DNA of 64,000 bases from Ailanthus altissimus. Taxonomy: Eukaryota > Streptophyta > Magnoliopsida > Sapindales > Simaroubaceae. How positions within the stretch are numbered: position 1 is the first letter of the stretch; every line of letters begins with the position of its first letter. This document shows, piece after piece, positions 59,943 through 64,000 of the stretch. The stretch is taken from the NCBI GenBank assembly GCA_946807835.1, contig OX327691.1:16357688-16421687 (forward strand). The letters run 5' to 3'. Under the pieces are notes generated by a model. The model did not search any database and had not been told where the DNA came from. It saw only the letters and a list, made by a program, of their open reading frames with translations. The position numbers and the translations under genes are program-made.

Positions 59943-62900
59943 ATGCCGAATCGTGTGGTTACTATTCTGTTGTTTGGTTGCCTTCTGTTCGACGGATCGG
60001 ATGCGACGACGTTTTCGTCGAAGCTGGTGCACAGATTTTCCGACGAAGTGAAGGAGAGAGGGATTTTGAAAAGTGGAAACGTCTCAGCTGCTGATTCGTG
60101 GCCGAGGAAGAACAGCGTGGAGTACCTGGAGCTGCTTTTGAGTAACGATTTTAAACGGAGGCGAATGAGAGTGGAGTCGCCACAGAATAACAACAAGTCT
60201 CAATATCAACTATTGTTTCCTTCTCAAGGAAGCCAGACTCATTTTTATGGGAATCAGTTTTACTGGTGAGTCAAATTCGATACTTGCGTTTGGTTCCTGA
60301 GAAAAAGAAAGAAATTTCGCCATATTTTCACTTGAGATATATTTTTTTTGTTCGGACCATTTAATTGGCTTTTCATTTTAATCAATTAGTATTTTTTTTA
60401 TTTTTTATAAAATGATTATTCAGGTTACATTACACGTGGATTGATATAGGGACGCCGAACATATCGTTTCTAGTAGCATTGGATGCCGGAAGCAATTTGC
60501 TTTGGGTCCCATGTGAATGTATACAATGCGCTCCTTTATCTGCCAGTTCCTATACTTCTTTGGTAGGCAATGTAGTTAAGTTTCTCTTTGTCTTAGCTTT
60601 TTATCTTTATGTCTAATTTACTTTATTACTAGGCATCGTAAATTGTAATGAAGTGTTTTTGGAGATTAAATTTCACATTTTTGAATCTGAGTTTAAGTTG
60701 TAATCCAATAACTATTACCCTTGTGAAGTTCCCATCTCTTGGCGACACTAATGCCACCCTCTTTGTGTTTGCAAGATTTGGTTAGTTAATGATTTTTAAT
60801 ATTGATGTTAGTGGTTTTCAGGATCAACTACTGAATTATTATTGGTAAATAATGAAACTGTTCAAGTACAGTAATCAAATTATATATTTTTTTCTCATGT
60901 AATTTATATTCTAGTTTTAGGAAATATGGAACTATTCAAGTAAATTATGAGAACTCCATTTGTGACCTTGACAGTCAAGTTGTGGAGTACTTTGGGTAGG
61001 GTGGTAACAGGTTTAGCATTTTAATTCCAATGATTGATTGGCAGGTGCCTCCTCGTATTTGGGGCATCCATTGTGCAGGATAGAGATCTGAGCGAGTACA
61101 AACCATCTTTATCAAGCAGCAGCAAGAATGTCTCCTGCAGTCACCGGTTATGCAAGTCACGAACAAATTGCGAAACTTTGAAGGATGCCTGCCCTTACAT
61201 TGCTGATTATTCCACGGAAGATACCTCGAGTTCTGGATATCTGGTTGAAGACATATTACATTTCACTTCGTTGAGCAAACATGCACCACAAAGTTCAGTG
61301 CAAGCATCAGTCATTATAGGGTGTGCTTATATGTTTTTTTCCCTGCTAATGTTGATTATGCTAATTTGTATGAATGTTCCAATGACTATGATCTGGCTTT
61401 TATAAATGCTTAAACTTATTGTTTACTTTGTTTCTATTATCTGTTGCATTTCATTGCAGCTGCGGAAGGAAGCAAACAGGCACTTACTTGGATGGAGCAG
61501 CCCCTGATGGTCTAATGGGATTGGGACTAGGGGATATGTCGGTACCAAGTTTGCTAGCAAAAGCGGGGTTAATTCAGAATTCTTTCTCTATTTGTTTTGA
61601 TGAGAATGATTCAGGAAGGATCTACTTTGGAGACCAAGGGCCTGCCTCCCAACAGTCTACTCCATTCTTGCCTATTAGCAAAAGATAGTAAGCTATCTAT
61701 ATACTTGTCAGCTAAGGACACCTCTAGTCCTATCTAGGAAACTAAAAGGAAAAAGAAGAAAAGAAAAAGCAGAAGGGAATATTACTAATGCACTTACTAT
61801 TAACTGCTATTCATTTTGTGGATGCTCTAACATCTTTGCTGACTGTTCTGTAATTAGCCTGTTTATTGTTTCAGTGATACCTATTTTGTCGAGGTGGAGT
61901 CTTATTGTGTGGGAAGTTCTTGTCTTCAGCCATCTGAATTCCAAGCACTTGTTGACAGTGGTGCATCTTTCAGTTATTTTCCAACTGAGATTTATGATAA
62001 AGTTGTTATGAAGGTACTTCTTTTTCAGTCATTTGCATTGTGAATATGCTATCTTGTATATGAACTAAAGATGATTATTTTTAAAATTACAGTTTGACAA
62101 ACTTGTAAATGCTAAAAGGATTACCCTCCAAGGAAATTCCTGGAAGTACTGCTATAATGCCAGGTTGGCTGCGAAATAAGGAGAGCTCTTGAAACCTTTT
62201 CCTTATATTTCCAGAGCTCATAACAACTGTTTTATGTGCCACAGTTCAGAGGAGATGCTTAAAGTTCCTGATATGAGGCTTGTATTTGCTACGAACAAAA
62301 GCTTTGAAATCCATAATCACATATATTCCTTTCCTGAAAATCAGGTAGATGGTTCTACATTTGAATATAATTTTAATTCAAAGAAATATTGGTTTATTTG
62401 AAAAGTCAAATAGATGAGTAAGAATTTTTAGTGTTGTGAAATTTCTTAGTTGAAAAATGCATTTTGCATTTGTTAGGGAAGGTCGACTTCTAAAATCTCT
62501 TGGGATATTGTTAAATATTTTATCTCAGTTTTGTTGCTGGTCCTTTCTCCTTTTATCAATATATTCCATTTGTTTTTTCTCTTACAAGTTCTCTTTTGTT
62601 TATTTTCTGCAACTTGAAGCAAAACCTATTCATTTTGATTGTTAATAGTCCGGCTTTGGGTGCAGGGATTTTCTGTATTCTGTTTAACTATAATGTCTAC
62701 CGATGGAGACTATGGTATAATTGGACGTGAGTACACCTCTCAGCCTTTTGTTAATGTTGTTTATTTAATTTATTTTTTCCAAGAGGAAAGAGAAATGAAT
62801 GGTAAGGAAAAGAAAATTAGAGCGGACTAGGAGTCCAACTAGGATAAAATGTAAATGGAGGATGGGATCAAAAGTTTTACTGTACTTTGTATGCATCTCT

Positions 62901-63249
62901 AACTATCTATACACGGTATACATAAACACCCTACAAACCCTGCAGCAAAGCAACCTCAAAAGAACGAATTAATTTGCAGGCCATTTTTTGTTGAGATTGA
63001 TAAAGAAAAAGATAGATCTCAAAAGTTCTGAACAAATGCCTATACAGATACAAAATATCATATCTTGTCCCATAAAATATTGACTTCTCCCCTTTATTAT
63101 CATTTTGGCTTTTCTATCTTCTTGCTCTTTTTTTGTCTTTCCATTCTTTGGAACATTGGATTAATGTATATGTGCAGAAAACTTCATGATGGGTCATCGC
63201 ATTGTCTTCGATAGGGAAAATTTGAAGTTGGGTTGGTCACATTCTAAAT
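59943..63249 (+). CDS. Secreted A1 aspartic protease (aspartic proteinase-like protein 1 type), 3' end outside window
   Basis: Nine exons seen: 59943-60265, 60424-60562, 61079-61320, 61460-61687, 61875-62013, 62093-62163, 62245-62344, 62666-62726, 63178-63249; phases all join, giving 458 complete codons. At least one more exon should follow. Residues 1 to about 21 form a signal peptide. The first active site is ALDAGSNLLWVPCEC: Asp is present, but the usual DTG is DAG, a variant I recall in this subfamily. The second is ALVDSGASFSYFP (DSG). Many Cys pairs follow, as in plant pepsin-like enzymes of the secretory path. The end so far, IGQNFMMGHR..FDRENLKLGW, is the conserved C-terminal block. 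Relatives such as At5g10080 continue with a Pro/Ser-rich tail and a possible GPI signal. Substrate unknown. Confidence 0.88.
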
Positions 63250-63618
63250 GTAAGTGCTTGAGGATCTTTTTTCTCTTTTCAGTCAGAATATGTTCTTAAC
63301 ATTAGCACATTTTTTTCAATAAAAAATTATTTTAGGCAAGAATGACCTTTCCATACTTTAGCCACCATTTTAAACATTCGGAATTTACAGATTAAGGTTA
63401 AAGATTGCTTCTAAGCTGGGACATCTAAAAGTTGCAAATTGTGATGCCAATCAGGACATGTTTATTGCTTGATAAATAATTAGGCTGTCTGCTTTATCCT
63501 CTGCATTTTATATACTTTAACTTCGTTTGGTGAATGGATCTATAACTTGGCCTGGTGAAACTATGTAGCCCTCTTCTCACAATGTGATGGATGGAAACTG
63601 AATAGATAGTAGATTTTC

Positions 63619-63760
63619 AGTTAGGGCTGGTAACTGAGCGGGTCGGGTCGGGATGACCAATCCCCATCCCTGTATTAAATTATACTATTATAATTTAAAA
63701 AAAGTATTTAAAAAATAAAAAATAAAATCCTAAATAAAACCTGCTTTGAAACTCAAAAAA
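63619..63760. mobile_element. Possible hAT-type fragment in intron 9 of the protease gene
   Basis: The word agggctggtaactgagcggg, then gtcgggtcggg, resembles ends of hAT-type elements in plants. Only one end was seen. It lies in the intron after the last exon found. Confidence 0.3.
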
Positions 63761-64000
63761 ATTAAAAAATCCCCCAATTACTTGAGGCCCCCCAATCCCA
63801 TAGGAAATTTTGCCAACTCTATATCCAGTCCACAATATAGGTTTGGATACGCGGACAGAGTTTAACTTAATGAATATTACCTTAAAGGTAATATTAATCA
63901 TATATTTTTTTTTGTAATTTCTCATTTATTTTGTAATTTGTGATAATGGTTCTCAACTTGTCCAAAGCAACTCTGCTTTGCAATCTTGCCTCTTCAGACC

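Noticed and set aside
63940..64000. Placing the last exon of the protease gene at the window end (after ...cctcttcag)
   Set aside because: Only three bases follow the possible acceptor, and the resulting codon would not give the expected Cys. Not enough sequence to decide.

Overview
The window looks like nuclear DNA from a core eudicot, probably a rosid. Genes have GT-AG introns, intergenic DNA is AT-rich, and decayed Ty1/copia, LTR and caulimovirid sequences fill much of it. Three adjacent genes match, from memory, a run on Arabidopsis chromosome 1: an NT-C2/coiled-coil protein (At1g22060-like), a membrane-anchored ubiquitin-fold protein (At1g22050/MUB6-like) and an intronless F-box/kelch protein (At1g22040-like). 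No rRNA, tRNA, CRISPR or bacterial feature was seen.

Layout. 0-3 kb: two small same-strand paralogous genes of unknown function, with a MITE-like element between them. 3-7 kb: AT-rich intergenic DNA with one unexplained GC-rich island near 5.3-5.6 kb. 7.2-18 kb: a decayed endogenous caulimovirid in collinear order (movement protein, coat, zinc knuckle, protease, RT, RNase H, a downstream unknown ORF, then promoter and leader). It is split between movement protein and coat by about 4.2 kb that holds an intact intronless LOG-type cytokinin-activating enzyme gene and one 2.85-kb LTR with its tRNA-Met primer site. 18-20.4 kb: intergenic.

20.5-30.9 kb: the NT-C2/coiled-coil gene (10 coding exons, 2,149 aa), which contains four in-frame 252-bp tandem repeats. 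31.5-32.7 kb: the MUB gene, convergent with it, in three exons with the CAAX box on a small last exon. 38.3-40.6 kb: the F-box/kelch gene with a probable 5' UTR intron. 42.9-44.0 and 51.8-52.7 kb: two FANTASTIC FOUR-type (FAF) genes on the minus strand, separated by an internally deleted copia element (46.96-50.07 kb) with both LTRs. 54.7-56.6 kb: a decayed minus-strand copia pol 3' end with an in-frame 150-bp duplication. 57-59.4 kb: repeat-like DNA with GC-rich patches. 59.9-64 kb: a secreted A1 aspartic protease gene (nine exons seen) running off the right edge.

The genes do not form one pathway. LOG and FAF genes belong to families acting in cytokinin supply and shoot meristem control; MUB and F-box proteins belong to ubiquitin-related systems. 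The most notable items are the LOG gene wedged inside viral/retroelement debris, with a C-terminal basic patch and a DLNxxP (EAR-type) motif, and the heptad-phased repeat expansion in the coiled-coil gene.
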